DNA of 64,000 nt from NCBI GenBank assembly GCA_019454205.1, contig CP075369.1, forward strand, positions 1,922,001 through 1,986,000, in the 5' to 3' direction. The stretch is from Xanthobacteraceae bacterium (lineage in GTDB: Bacteria; Pseudomonadota; Alphaproteobacteria; Rhizobiales; Xanthobacteraceae). The position numbers and the translations under genes are program-made. The notes below the pieces were generated by a model. That model was not told the origin of the DNA. It saw only the letters and a list, made by a program, of their open reading frames with translations, and did no database searches. How positions within the stretch are numbered: position 1 is the stretch's first letter; each line of letters opens with the position of its first letter. This document shows, piece after piece, positions 1 to 8,441 of this stretch.

Positions 1-2595
1 GTTATGGAATGTTCGCGTGACCGGAGAATTGTTTTGCGCGAGCAGCGCGTGATCCAGAAGCCGGAATGCCTCGCGGTAGCGCGCCTCACCGACATACAGC
101 CGCCCCAGCAAGCGATTGGCTTCGAGTTCAACGCGGTCCCCGCGCCAGTTGAATGCAAGCGACTCCAGCCGGTCGATGGCCTTCGCGCGATTGAACTCGC
201 CGCGCGTAAAGCGCAGTTCGATTTGCCGGAATGCGGCCTCTGCCGTATACATATCGGTGTCGCCGCGCTGCGCGAGATCGTAAAGCGCGAACGCGCGGTC
301 GATGCGGCCCAGTCCTTCGGCAAAGCGCCCGGATAACAACGCGAACTGCTTTGCGTAATCGTCGGGCACTTCGACGGTTTCAATGTCGGCGATCAAGCGG
401 CCCGCTTCCTGAAAGTCCCGCACTTCGATGGCCGAACGCAGTGCCGAGAACAGCACGCGCCGCTGCAAATCGACCGGCAGCAGCTTCAATCCAGCAAGTC
501 CGGCACGATAATTCTCGCGCGCGCCGCTCCAGTCACCCATCTCCGCGAAGGCAATGGCGCGAAGCAGCGCGGCATCCTGCGTATCCTTCACTTCCGAATG
601 CATCAGGTCGTTGGCCGCCTGCGCCGGACGGTGCAGCATCAATTCGCTCAACGCACGCAGAAGGTAGAAACGCGAGCTGAGCGGCGTTTTGGAGTCTTCG
701 CGCACGATATAGTCCAGCGTGCCCTTGGCTTCGGCTGCGTAACCGTTCGCGAGATAGAACGTAGCGAGCGCCATGCGCAGCTCGACCCGCTGTTGCGGCT
801 GCGCTTCGGCGGCAAGCAACGAAAGCTCCGCCTCGCGCTCGCGGAAACGCCGGTTGCGCTCGGCTTCCCACAGCGTCGCATTCAACGGCGACGTGTCGGT
901 GCGATCTTCGCGGTAAGGGGCAGCACGCGGCGGCGTCGAGAGCGCAAGTCCTTTCGGACGGCCAATCACCACGAGATCCTGCTTCACTTCGATTTCGAGG
1001 TCGTCTGCAAGCGGCACCACTGCGATGCCTTGCGCGGAAGCGAGCACGCGGAATTCGACATAGTTTTGCTCGCGCAGAACACCGCGCGCAGGCGCGCGCG
1101 CAGTGAGAATACGAAGCTCGTCCCCGGTCGCCTCATCTTTCAGCCGGTGCAAGGTACCGCTCGCAGCGGCTTCCATCGGAAAGGCCAGCGCTGCGCCAAT
1201 CGCGCCCGGAATACGCCGCAGGTTGAGCGGACGCGCAGCGCCGATCATCGCGTCCCCGAAATACACGGTCCAAGCCTTGCCGTCGGTTTCCGCGCTGACC
1301 AGCCAGTTACGCAGGAGCCGCAAACGCACCGCTTTCGCACCCGGCAAATCGACCACGGAAACTTCGGCGAACACGCGGCTCTTGTCCTCGAGCAGTTCGC
1401 GCAAGGAGATCGCGTTGCCGGAATCGAAAATCATCCAGACCCACTCGCCACGCCGGAAGATCGCGGTGGCGGGAGCATCGAGATAGGGAAAGCCGAGCCG
1501 CACGCCGCTGTTGGTCGCCGTCAACGCGACCATCACCGTCTTGTCATCCGCTCCTTGCCGGTCGGCCGCCTTCTCCGGCATTTCGACCTTTGGCGGCGCG
1601 TCGTTCGCGACAGCAGGCGGAACATCGGCGGCAGGCGCCGCCGGTTTTTGCGGTTGTTGCGGAAGCTGCGCTGGCGGCGGAGCCGCAGCCTGCGCGGGAT
1701 AACCGGGAGGTTGCTGACCGATATGTTCGTTCTTGTCGTCCGCTTCCGGAGTCTGGCCCTGCACCGGCTCGGGCTTCTCCACGGGTGGCGGCGTCACATC
1801 GACGATGAACTGGCTCTGCTCGCGGAAACCCCGCGCGGTCGCTTTCGGCGCAAGGATCATGCGCACGATGGCGGTGCCGTTATCGGTCTCTGTCTCGATA
1901 CCGGCGACGCTCGGCGGCAACAGTGCTTTCACTTCGCCGAGATCGACCTGCACCGGCGCGGCGAAGGTAATGCGGATTTCCTGCCCGTCCTGCTCGTAGG
2001 AAATCTGCATGGGGTCGCCTAGCAGGAACGCAAAACGCGAAAACGCGGGCGCCTGTGCGAAGCGAAGCTTCACCGGCTGCCAGGCCTTCTCTTGCACGGC
2101 ATTCTTTTGGCGGATCGCTCTTTCCGCATCGCGCGCACGGCGCGAGAGATTATCCACCACGTCCTGCGGCAATCCCGGCGGCAATCCTGTCCAATTTTCG
2201 GGCAGGAGATCGACGAACAGCTTCTCGCCGGCCGCCATCGTGTTGACCGTGACCTTCTGCGACAGCGCAATACGAACCGCCTTCGCGTCGGGATCGGCGC
2301 GGGCAACCTGCACGAGATCGCGCAAATCGGATTGCAGGCTATCGAGCTTCACGCGCACGGGCCGTTCGAAACGGACGATGAGCACGCCGTTGGAGAAACG
2401 CGCCTCCGTCTTCACTTCCTCCGGGAACGTGAAGATCAGCCGCGCGAAACCATTCTCCATCGTGGCCGAAAGCTCGGCCTCCAGCGCCTGCGGCTGCTGT
2501 GCGCGAAGCGGAGCAAAAGCCGCCGCGACAAACAACGCCGCGACAGTAAAAGCCGCGGCGCAGACGCGCCGTTTGTTCGAGAGAAACGCCACCAT
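1..2595 (-). CDS. Large secreted TPR-like motility-cluster protein (3' end outside window)
   Basis: The leftward frame is open for 865 codons from ATG 2595 to the window edge, so the C-terminus is missing. Residues 1-33 form a signal peptide (basic MVAFLSNKRR, hydrophobic core, A-x-A end), which puts the protein in the periplasm. The middle is beta-rich with an Ala/Pro/Gln-rich linker around residues 280-345. The last ~250 visible residues are helical with TPR-like patterns, such as a segment reading FYLANGYAAEAKGTLDYI. It lies 93 bp downstream of motE on the same strand and probably ends the fliL-fliM-DUF6468-motE operon. A role in stator or motor assembly is inferred from context only. Because it is cut by the edge, its true length is unknown. 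Confidence 0.8.
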   Translation of the reverse strand, partial: MVAFLSNKRRVCAAAFTVAALFVAAAFAPLRAQQPQALEAELSATMENGFARLIFTFPEEVKTEARFSNGVLIVRFERPVRVKLDSLQSDLRDLVQVARADPDAKAVRIALSQKVTVNTMAAGEKLFVDLLPENWTGLPPGLPQDVVDNLSRRARDAERAIRQKNAVQEKAWQPVKLRFAQAPAFSRFAFLLGDPMQISYEQDGQEIRITFAAPVQVDLGEVKALLPPSVAGIETETDNGTAIVRMILAPKATARGFREQSQFIVDVTPPPVEKPEPVQGQTPEADDKNEHIGQQPPGYPAQAAAPPPAQLPQQPQKPAAPAADVPPAVANDAPPKVEMPEKAADRQGADDKTVMVALTATNSGVRLGFPYLDAPATAIFRRGEWVWMIFDSGNAISLRELLEDKSRVFAEVSVVDLPGAKAVRLRLLRNWLVSAETDGKAWTVYFGDAMIGAARPLNLRRIPGAIGAALAFPMEAAASGTLHRLKDEATGDELRILTARAPARGVLREQNYVEFRVLASAQGIAVVPLADDLEIEVKQDLVVIGRPKGLALSTPPRAAPYREDRTDTSPLNATLWEAERNRRFREREAELSLLAAEAQPQQRVELRMALATFYLANGYAAEAKGTLDYIVREDSKTPLSSRFYLLRALSELMLHRPAQAANDLMHSEVKDTQDAALLRAIAFAEMGDWSGARENYRAGLAGLKLLPVDLQRRVLFSALRSAIEVRDFQEAGRLIADIETVEVPDDYAKQFALLSGRFAEGLGRIDRAFALYDLAQRGDTDMYTAEAAFRQIELRFTRGEFNRAKAIDRLESLAFNWRGDRVELEANRLLGRLYVGEARYREAFRLLDHALLAQNNSPVTRTFHN

Positions 2596-2688
2596 GATTG
2601 CCCGGTTTATTCCGCCGCTGCTTCCAGCGCAGACCCTAGGCAAACAGCGTTAATGCAGGATTAGCGGGCCGGGATCGTTAGCGAGACG

Positions 2689-3474
2689 TTAACGTACCGG
2701 CGGCGGGTTGGTCTTTTGCTGTTTCGGCTGCTGTTTCGGCGCTGGTGGCGGGACATTCACCCGCTGCAAATCGCCCGGCGGCGTCGCCTTGTCGGGCGAA
2801 AGCCCGCGTGCCAGTTCGATCGTCAGACGCTGCGCCGGCTCCACCGACATGACCGCGAGCACGTCGGCAAGTTTCGCGGGCTTCATGGCGCGCGCAACCT
2901 CGACCAGCACCTTCATGTCGAGCTTGTCGAAGATGCGCGCGGCATCCTTCGGCTTCATGCCCTCGTACATAATGACGAGGTTTTTCATTTTGGCTTCGGT
3001 ATCCGCGGGCTTTTCGTTGCCCGCGGCTTCAAGCATCTTGAGTTCGTTCAGCTTCGCTTCGAGCCGCTGCTCCGCCTCTTTCAGCAGGTTCTCGCGCAAT
3101 TCCAGATCGCGCGTCTTGGCGTCGAGTTCCTCGCGGCGCTGCTGCAAACGCTCCAGCAGCGCGCGCTGCCCGGGCGAAGGATCGCCCGGCACGCCGACAT
3201 GAATCCCCGGCGGGGTTTCCGGCGCCTTGGGCGGACCCGGCGGCGGATCTTGCGGGCCGTTCTTGGGTTCTTCCTTCTTCGTCTCCTTCGCCGGCATCGC
3301 GCTCGTATAATCGGGCGCGTTGTCGTTGGTCTGCATCGCCCGCGGCGGCTCGGTCGCAACCACCGTCAACGGCCGCGACAGGCGATCCCCGCCCGAAAAG
3401 ATCGTCATCGCCTTGATCAGCAGTAGCGATGCCGCGGCGAAGATGACGACGGGGATAAGCCGGAGACGGGTCAT
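2689..3474 (-). CDS. motE: MotE-like flagellar motility chaperone
   Basis: The protein has 261 residues. An N-terminal membrane anchor (residues 5-24) is followed by a proline-rich linker (about 60-100), a coiled coil with ERLQQRREELDAKTRDLELR (about 108-150) and a C-terminal MgtE-N-like helical domain (about 160-230) with MYEGMKPKDAARIFDKLD. This layout matches the MotE family (COG3334), a periplasmic chaperone for the rhizobial motility protein MotC. The start is ATG 3474, 14 bp after the stop of the DUF6468 gene. The order fliL, fliM, DUF6468, motE supports the call. Confidence 0.87.
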   Translation of the reverse strand: MTRLRLIPVVIFAAASLLLIKAMTIFSGGDRLSRPLTVVATEPPRAMQTNDNAPDYTSAMPAKETKKEEPKNGPQDPPPGPPKAPETPPGIHVGVPGDPSPGQRALLERLQQRREELDAKTRDLELRENLLKEAEQRLEAKLNELKMLEAAGNEKPADTEAKMKNLVIMYEGMKPKDAARIFDKLDMKVLVEVARAMKPAKLADVLAVMSVEPAQRLTIELARGLSPDKATPPGDLQRVNVPPPAPKQQPKQQKTNPPPVR

Positions 3475-3488
3475 TCCTTACCTTTGCC

Positions 3489-3953
3489 TTACGCGGCTTC
3501 GCCGGCCCGCAACCTCGCGCGCATGGCGAGCGCCTGCGCCGCCTGCGCGGTTTTCGCAGCCGAGCGCATCGGCGCGACATTCACGGGTTCCTGTTGTGGG
3601 GCTGCCGGCTGCATGCGCGCCGCTTCCGCCACATCCGCGATCTGCGCGATGCGTTGCAGCACTTCGTTTCCGCGCGCCATTTGTTCGTCCAGGCTTTGCG
3701 TCGTCTCGCGGGCCGTCCGTAAGCTTTCGCCGAGGGTATCGTTGGTCTCGCGCGCGATAGTGCGAAGATTGTTGATCGCGCGTTCCGCAAATTCGGTTGC
3801 GGTGATCAGTTCGCCGATCGTGCCGCGCATCGCGGACTCGTCGGAGCGCAGCCGGGCGAGACGCTTGTTCAGTACGATACAGTAACCGATCGTCAGTCCG
3901 AGCAGGATCGCGACCAGTCCTTCGATAATCAATCCGTAGAGATTGCCGCTCAT
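3489..3953 (-). CDS. DUF6468 membrane-anchored flagellar-operon protein
   Basis: This 154-residue protein has one N-terminal membrane helix (about residues 8-27, IIEGLVAILLGLTIGYCIVL) followed by a charged helical region with RLARLRSDESAMRGTIGELI. It matches the small DUF6468 family found next to fliM in alphaproteobacteria. Its ATG overlaps the fliM stop in an ATGA, so the two are translationally coupled. The function is unknown. Constant linkage to fliM suggests a motor or export role, but that is inference. Confidence 0.82.
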   Translation of the reverse strand: MSGNLYGLIIEGLVAILLGLTIGYCIVLNKRLARLRSDESAMRGTIGELITATEFAERAINNLRTIARETNDTLGESLRTARETTQSLDEQMARGNEVLQRIAQIADVAEAARMQPAAPQQEPVNVAPMRSAAKTAQAAQALAMRARLRAGEAA

Positions 3954-5083
3954 GTTGCCTCCACCCGGCCCGACATCGTGCCGGCCTGTTCGAACATCGC
4001 CATCGTGGTACGCGAACGCCGCAGGGGTTTTGCGACCCTGACCGCGACTCGATCGCCGACACGGCCCATGCGCCCTTCGGAAAGCAGCGCGCCGCCGCAG
4101 CGAACCTTGACCAGCGTGTCCGGCCGGATGTCGAGCATCAGCGTATCGCCGACGTCGAGGTTCATCAGCTTCTTCAGCGGCAGCATGTCCTCATAAAGTA
4201 CGGCGTCGACTTCGATCTGCGCGTGCCAGATTTCGGTGGCAAGGTGCGACTCCCAGATCGAGTCGCGCCCGAACTTGTCGCCCATGAAGTTCTGGAGCAG
4301 CGTCGTGCGGATCGGCTCGATCGAGGCATAGGGCAGCAGGATTTCGATGCAGCCGCCGCGATCTTCCATCTCGACGCGAAGCCGCACCAGAATTGCCGCG
4401 TTGGTCGGCCGCGAGATCGCCGCGAACTTCGGATTGGTCTCGACGCGGTCAATGGAGAACGACACCGGTGTCACCGGACTGAACGCCGCTTCCGCGTCGG
4501 TCAGCACCAGCTCCATCATGCGCCGCACAAGGCCGGTTTCGATGGTGGTGTACGGCCGCCCGTCGATATGGACCGCGTTGGTGCCGCGCCGTCCGCCGAG
4601 CAGCACGTCGATCATCGCATAGATCAGCGACGACTCGACCGTGAACAGGCCAAAGCTGTCCCACTCCTTCGCGCGCAATACACCGAGAATGGTGGGCAGC
4701 GGGATCGAGTTCAGGTATTCGCCGAAGCGAACTGAAGTGATGCGGTCGAGCGAGACCTCGACGTTATCGGAAGTGAAATTGCGGAGCGATGTCGTCATCA
4801 ACCGGACCAGCCGGTCGAACACGATCTCCAGCATCGGCAGGCGTTCGTAGGAAACCGTCGCCGAGTCGATGATCGCGCGCAGGCCGTTCTGTTCGGCGAG
4901 ATTCAGGTCGTCGAGGCGAAAACCGAGCAGGCTGTCGATTTCTTCCTGATTGAGCGCGCGCTCGGCGGCACCCGCGACCTCCACTTCCGAAGCAGCGGAC
5001 TCGTCCACCATCTTTTCCCAGTTCGCAGCGACCGCGTCGTCGTCCGGTTTCTGCGATTTCGCCGGGGCTTTCGTTTCAGCCAT
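3950..5083 (-). CDS. fliM: Flagellar motor switch protein FliM
   Basis: This 377-residue C-ring protein receives CheY-P and sets rotation direction. Near residue 46 it carries the conserved LNQEEIDSLLG motif, the CheY-docking segment in FliM, but displaced inward by a ~45-residue charged N-terminal extension. The central FliM domain (about 60-270) and a C-terminal SpoA domain (about 290-365, with LDVGDTLMLDIRPDTLVKV) follow. ATG 5083 lies 12 bp downstream of fliL, and the stop overlaps the DUF6468 start. Confidence 0.96.
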   Translation of the reverse strand: MAETKAPAKSQKPDDDAVAANWEKMVDESAASEVEVAGAAERALNQEEIDSLLGFRLDDLNLAEQNGLRAIIDSATVSYERLPMLEIVFDRLVRLMTTSLRNFTSDNVEVSLDRITSVRFGEYLNSIPLPTILGVLRAKEWDSFGLFTVESSLIYAMIDVLLGGRRGTNAVHIDGRPYTTIETGLVRRMMELVLTDAEAAFSPVTPVSFSIDRVETNPKFAAISRPTNAAILVRLRVEMEDRGGCIEILLPYASIEPIRTTLLQNFMGDKFGRDSIWESHLATEIWHAQIEVDAVLYEDMLPLKKLMNLDVGDTLMLDIRPDTLVKVRCGGALLSEGRMGRVGDRVAVRVAKPLRRSRTTMAMFEQAGTMSGRVEAT

Positions 5084-5095
5084 ACTGGCGCGCCT

Positions 5096-5581
5096 TCACT
5101 GGATCACCACTTCCTTGAACAGGACCTGGCGGATTTTCGCGGGCGCAATCGCGGCATTGATCCGGCGCAGCAATTCCTCGCGCAACCGATACAAGCCGGC
5201 AGAGCCTTCGAGATCCACCGCGCGCAGCTCGCGCATATGCACCTGGAAGGTATCGATCACGCGCGGCATCGATTTTTTCAGCGCTTCGGCGACATTGTTG
5301 TCGGCCATTTCCAGCGTGATCTTGACCCGGAGATATTGCGGCCGCTCGCTGGAAGCCGAGAGGTTCACCGTCATTTCGGGCAGGTCGTAGTAATAGCTTT
5401 TGACGACTTCCTGCTTTTCCGCCGGCTTGCCGCCGGTGAAGAAAAAGAAATATCCGGCGCCGAGCGCGGCGAGCAGAAGCACGCCGACGCCGATCATCAT
5501 CAGCTTCTTTTTCGACTTGGCAGGCTTCGCGTTCCCGCCTTCCGGCAGGTCTTCCGCATCCGCGGCGGCGGTATTCGCCAT
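5096..5581 (-). CDS. fliL: Flagellar basal body-associated protein FliL
   Basis: This 161-residue inner-membrane protein associates with stators at the basal body. A lysine-rich cytoplasmic N-terminus leads to one membrane helix (about residues 27-48). The periplasmic FliL domain follows, with YYDLPEMTVNLSASS and a C-terminus ending VLFKEVVIQ, both typical. A GGGGAGC Shine-Dalgarno element precedes ATG 5581. It is the first gene of the leftward operon and faces flgF across a 256-bp regulatory region. Confidence 0.95.
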   Translation of the reverse strand: MANTAAADAEDLPEGGNAKPAKSKKKLMMIGVGVLLLAALGAGYFFFFTGGKPAEKQEVVKSYYYDLPEMTVNLSASSERPQYLRVKITLEMADNNVAEALKKSMPRVIDTFQVHMRELRAVDLEGSAGLYRLREELLRRINAAIAPAKIRQVLFKEVVIQ

Positions 5582-5647
5582 GATCGGCTCCCCTCGCAGG
5601 CCGCTCCCCAGGCCCGTTTCGTCGAGGAAAACCTAGGGTTGGTATGG

Positions 5648-5662
5648 TTAACGAATTCCTAA
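5648..5662. promoter_or_regulatory. CtrA-like box with one mismatch, fliL/flgF intergenic region
   Basis: The sequence is TTAA-CGAATTC-CTAA, which fits the alphaproteobacterial CtrA consensus TTAA-N7-TTAA except for one base in the second half. It sits in the same GGTATGGTTAACGA context as the exact box upstream of flgI. Confidence 0.45.
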
Positions 5663-5674
5663 AGGGGGCATTTT

Positions 5675-5702
5675 TTGCCGGGTCGAAACTGCCGCCGGGC
5701 AG
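5675..5702. promoter_or_regulatory. TTGCCGGGT + CTGCC/GGCAG dyad upstream of the flgF sigma-54 promoter
   Basis: TTGCCGGGT (5675-5683) is followed by the dyad CTGCCGCCGGGCAG (5689-5702). The dyad ends 54 bp upstream of the -24 element. The same two words occur upstream of flgI, and related dyads occur upstream of flgE. It may be an enhancer for an NtrC-type activator such as FlbD; the protein identity is inferred. Confidence 0.5.
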
Positions 5703-5756
5703 CCCCTCCAGCCTCGCAATTTTCCTAAGCCTTTAGAAAATAACGGAGAACGCCTC

Positions 5757-5772
5757 TGGCACGGCTCCTGCC
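5757..5772 (+). promoter_or_regulatory. Sigma-54 promoter (-24/-12) of flgFGAH
   Basis: TGGCACGGCTCCTGCC matches TGGCACR-N4-TTGCW with an intact GG-N10-GC core and mismatches at one T and the final W. The predicted start point is near 5784, giving a ~54-nt leader before flgF. The element is almost palindromic and also reads TGGCAGGAGCCGTGCC toward fliL. Confidence 0.72.
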
Positions 5773-5837
5773 AAGAACACCCCGGATCGCCCCCGCTGGG
5801 GAGCGTTTTGCGGGTGGTCCGATTTGGGGAGCAGGCT

Positions 5838-6596
5838 ATGGAAAATGCGCTTCTGGTAGGTCTTTCGCGGCAGGTTGCACTTCGGCGCGAGCTGGACGTG
5901 ATCGCCAACAACATCGCGAACATCAACACCACCGGCTTCAAGTCGGAGTCGATGATGTTCGAGCAGTTTCTCGACCCCACCGCGCGCCACGAGATGTTCC
6001 CGGTCAACGACCGCCGGATTAATTTCGTGCTCGACCGCGCGACATTGCAGGACTTCAGCCAAGGCCCCCTGCAACGCACGGAAGCGCCGCTTGATCTTGC
6101 AATCAACGGCCCCGGCTTCTTCGCCGTGCAGACCGCGAACGGCGAGCGGTACACCCGTGGCGGCAATTTCCACCTCAACACGCAGGGTCAGCTCGTTAAC
6201 GCATCCGGCAACCCGGTGCTTGGCGCGAGCGGACCCATCGTCTTCGAGCCTACCGACACCGGCATCACGATTGCCGCCGACGGCACGGTCTCCGCGACCA
6301 ACGCGCTCGGCCAGGTCGGCGAACGCGGGAAAATCCGTCTCGTAAATTTCGATAACCCCGCCCGTCTTGTGCAGGAAGGCCATGGCCTCTGGGGAGCGGG
6401 CGCGAACAATACGCCGCTGGTCGCCGATGTCAGCACGCGCGTCGTGCAAGGCGCGCTCGAAAAATCCAACGTCGTCGCGGTGCGCGAAATGAACCGCATG
6501 ATCGAAGTCACGCGCGCCTACTCCACCATCACCGCCATGCAGCAGCGTACCGACGAGCTTCGCCGCAAGGCGATCGAAAAGCTCGCTGAAGCGTAA
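5838..6596 (+). CDS. flgF: Flagellar basal-body rod protein FlgF
   Basis: This 252-residue proximal rod protein opens with MENALLVGLSRQVALRRELD and the rod/hook N-terminal motif DVIANNIANINTTGFKSE. The central part has the FlgE/F/G fold (INGPGFFAVQTANGERYTR) and the C-terminus has the paired helix found in rod proteins. The start ATG 5838 was chosen over an in-frame upstream codon because a GGGGAGC Shine-Dalgarno lies 5-6 nt before it and homology begins there. It is first in flgF-flgG-flgA-flgH. Confidence 0.95.
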   Translation: MENALLVGLSRQVALRRELDVIANNIANINTTGFKSESMMFEQFLDPTARHEMFPVNDRRINFVLDRATLQDFSQGPLQRTEAPLDLAINGPGFFAVQTANGERYTRGGNFHLNTQGQLVNASGNPVLGASGPIVFEPTDTGITIAADGTVSATNALGQVGERGKIRLVNFDNPARLVQEGHGLWGAGANNTPLVADVSTRVVQGALEKSNVVAVREMNRMIEVTRAYSTITAMQQRTDELRRKAIEKLAEA

Positions 6597-6613
6597 GCCG
6601 GGAGAACCAAACC

Positions 6614-7402
6614 ATGCGCGCACTCTATACCGCCGCCACCGGCATGATGGCCCAGGAACTCAACGTCGAGGTCATCTCGAACAACATCGCGAACATGCGC
6701 ACGACGGGCTTCAAGAAGCAGCGTGCCGAGTTTCAGGATCTGATCTACCAGAACCTGCGCCGCGTCGGCACCAACTCGTCCGATCAGGGCACGCGTCTGC
6801 CTGCGGGCGTGGACATCGGCGGAGGCGTAAAGGTCGTCGGCACGCCGCGCATCATGAGTCAGGGCAACCTTGCCGCATCCGAACGCGACCTCGACGTCGC
6901 AATACGCGGCGAAGGCTTCTTCCGGATTCAATTGCCCGACGGCCGCATCGCCTATACCCGCGCCGGCTCGTTCGAGCGCGACGATCAGGGCCGCATCGTT
7001 ACGCCGGAAGGCTATCTGCTCGATCCGCAGATGACCATTCCGGCGAACGCAACCGGCGTCACCATCAACCAGCAGGGCCAGGTTTCGGTAACGCTGCCGA
7101 ACCAGACCAACCCGACCGAAATCGGACAGATTCAGCTTGCGCGTTTCGTGAACCGCTCCGGCCTGCAGCCGGTCGGCGACAACCTTTATCTGGAAACCGC
7201 ATCGAGCGGCACGCCGCAGCTCAACAATCCCGGTACCGACGGCACCGGCACGTTGCTGCACAAGCAGCTGGAAACCGCGAACGTAAACGCAGTCACGGAA
7301 ATCTCGGACCTGATCGCTGCGCAACGCGCCTACTCCATGAACGCGAAGGTGGTCTCGGCAGCGGACGAAATGCTGCAAGCCACCGCGAACATGCTGCGCT
7401 GA
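6614..7402 (+). CDS. flgG: Flagellar distal rod protein FlgG
   Basis: The product has 262 residues. The N-terminus MRALYTAATGMMAQELNVEV with NNIANMRTTGFKKQRAEFQD is diagnostic of FlgG, and the C-terminus carries NVNAVTEISDLIAAQRAYSM. FlgG builds the distal rod in the periplasm. It starts 17 bp after flgF with a GGGAGA Shine-Dalgarno. The length is the family norm. Confidence 0.97.
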   Translation: MRALYTAATGMMAQELNVEVISNNIANMRTTGFKKQRAEFQDLIYQNLRRVGTNSSDQGTRLPAGVDIGGGVKVVGTPRIMSQGNLAASERDLDVAIRGEGFFRIQLPDGRIAYTRAGSFERDDQGRIVTPEGYLLDPQMTIPANATGVTINQQGQVSVTLPNQTNPTEIGQIQLARFVNRSGLQPVGDNLYLETASSGTPQLNNPGTDGTGTLLHKQLETANVNAVTEISDLIAAQRAYSMNAKVVSAADEMLQATANMLR

Positions 7403-7413
7403 GGATGATCGCC

Positions 7414-8412
7414 ATGAACCAGATCAAACAAATTCTGGCGCTTACCCTCGCGGCGATCGTCGTCATCTGGGCGCTCGCTTCCGGTGCGCGCGCGCAAGGC
7501 GTGCCTACGCTGAAGTCCGAAACCATCGTGCAGGGCGATCTCGTAAAGATCGGCGACATTCTCGACAATGCCGGCTCCTTCGCCGCGATCCCGATTTTCC
7601 GTGCGCCCGAACTCGGCGCCAACGGTACTATCCAGACCCATCGTGTGATCGAAGCGCTCCGCAGCCAGGGCATGCTGGTGTTCGACACCAAGGGTCTTTC
7701 CGAAGTGCTCGTGACGCGTGCGAGCCGTTCCGTGTCGCTGAATGATCTCGGCCGCGCAGTCGCCGAAGCCGCGGTGAAACGCTATGAACTCTCCAGTGCG
7801 CAGGATATTTCGGTCACCTTCGACAACCACATGAAGGCGCTGAATGTCGAACCGAACCTGACCGAAGCGCCGCGCGTCTTCAACATCGTGTTCGATCCGA
7901 ACAGCAACCGCTTCGAAGCGCTGGTCGACATGCCGGGTTCGCTACATCTGCGCCGCAACCCGGTACGCCTCACCGGCACGCTGGTCGAAACGGTCGAAGT
8001 CGTCACCATCGCGCGTGCCATCAACCGCGGCGAAACCATCCGCGAAAGCGATCTCGTGGTCGAGCGTGTCGCTCGCGCGCAGGTCGGCTCCGACGCACTG
8101 ACGCGTATCGAACTCGTTGCCAATCAGGCCGCGCGCAAATCGCTGCGTACCGGACAGACCGTGCGCGCCGCCGACCTGATGAAGCCGCAGATCGTCAACC
8201 GCGACGATACCGTCACCATTGTATTCCGCACCGGGGGCGTCGTGCTGACCGCGCGCGGCAAGGCACAGTCCAACGGCACCGAAGGCGAAATGATCTCCGT
8301 TCTCAACCCGCAATCGAAGCGGGTCATTCAGGCCACCGTTACCGGCCCCGGCATTGTCACCGTCGGCGACATCAATCCGATCAACACCGCGGCGATCAAC
8401 GGCAACCGTTGA
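7414..8412 (+). CDS. flgA: Flagellar P-ring assembly chaperone FlgA
   Basis: This is a periplasmic chaperone for FlgI polymerisation. A signal peptide (about residues 1-25, ending GARAQ) precedes a long N-terminal region and a C-terminal SAF-like domain (about 195-325) with INRGETIRESDLVVERV and LRTGQTVRAADLMKP. ATG 7414 is preferred because GAGG lies 9 nt upstream; ATG 7405 is in frame but abuts that element. The protein has 332 residues, longer than the enterobacterial form. Its stop overlaps the longest flgH frame. Confidence 0.93.
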   Translation: MNQIKQILALTLAAIVVIWALASGARAQGVPTLKSETIVQGDLVKIGDILDNAGSFAAIPIFRAPELGANGTIQTHRVIEALRSQGMLVFDTKGLSEVLVTRASRSVSLNDLGRAVAEAAVKRYELSSAQDISVTFDNHMKALNVEPNLTEAPRVFNIVFDPNSNRFEALVDMPGSLHLRRNPVRLTGTLVETVEVVTIARAINRGETIRESDLVVERVARAQVGSDALTRIELVANQAARKSLRTGQTVRAADLMKPQIVNRDDTVTIVFRTGGVVLTARGKAQSNGTEGEMISVLNPQSKRVIQATVTGPGIVTVGDINPINTAAINGNR

Positions 8413-8441
8413 GTCGATACAAGCGTAGCATGAGGCAGAAG

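Noticed and set aside
598..2022. 474-aa plus-strand frame.
   Set aside because: It is the codon-aligned antisense shadow of the large leftward TPR gene and is rich in Arg/His with no recognisable motif.
2650..2692. Two near-matches to the CtrA box (TTAA-N7-TTAG at 2650 and TTAG-N7-TTAA at 2678).
   Set aside because: Each has a mismatch, the second overlaps the motE stop codon, and the site lies inside a co-directional operon.
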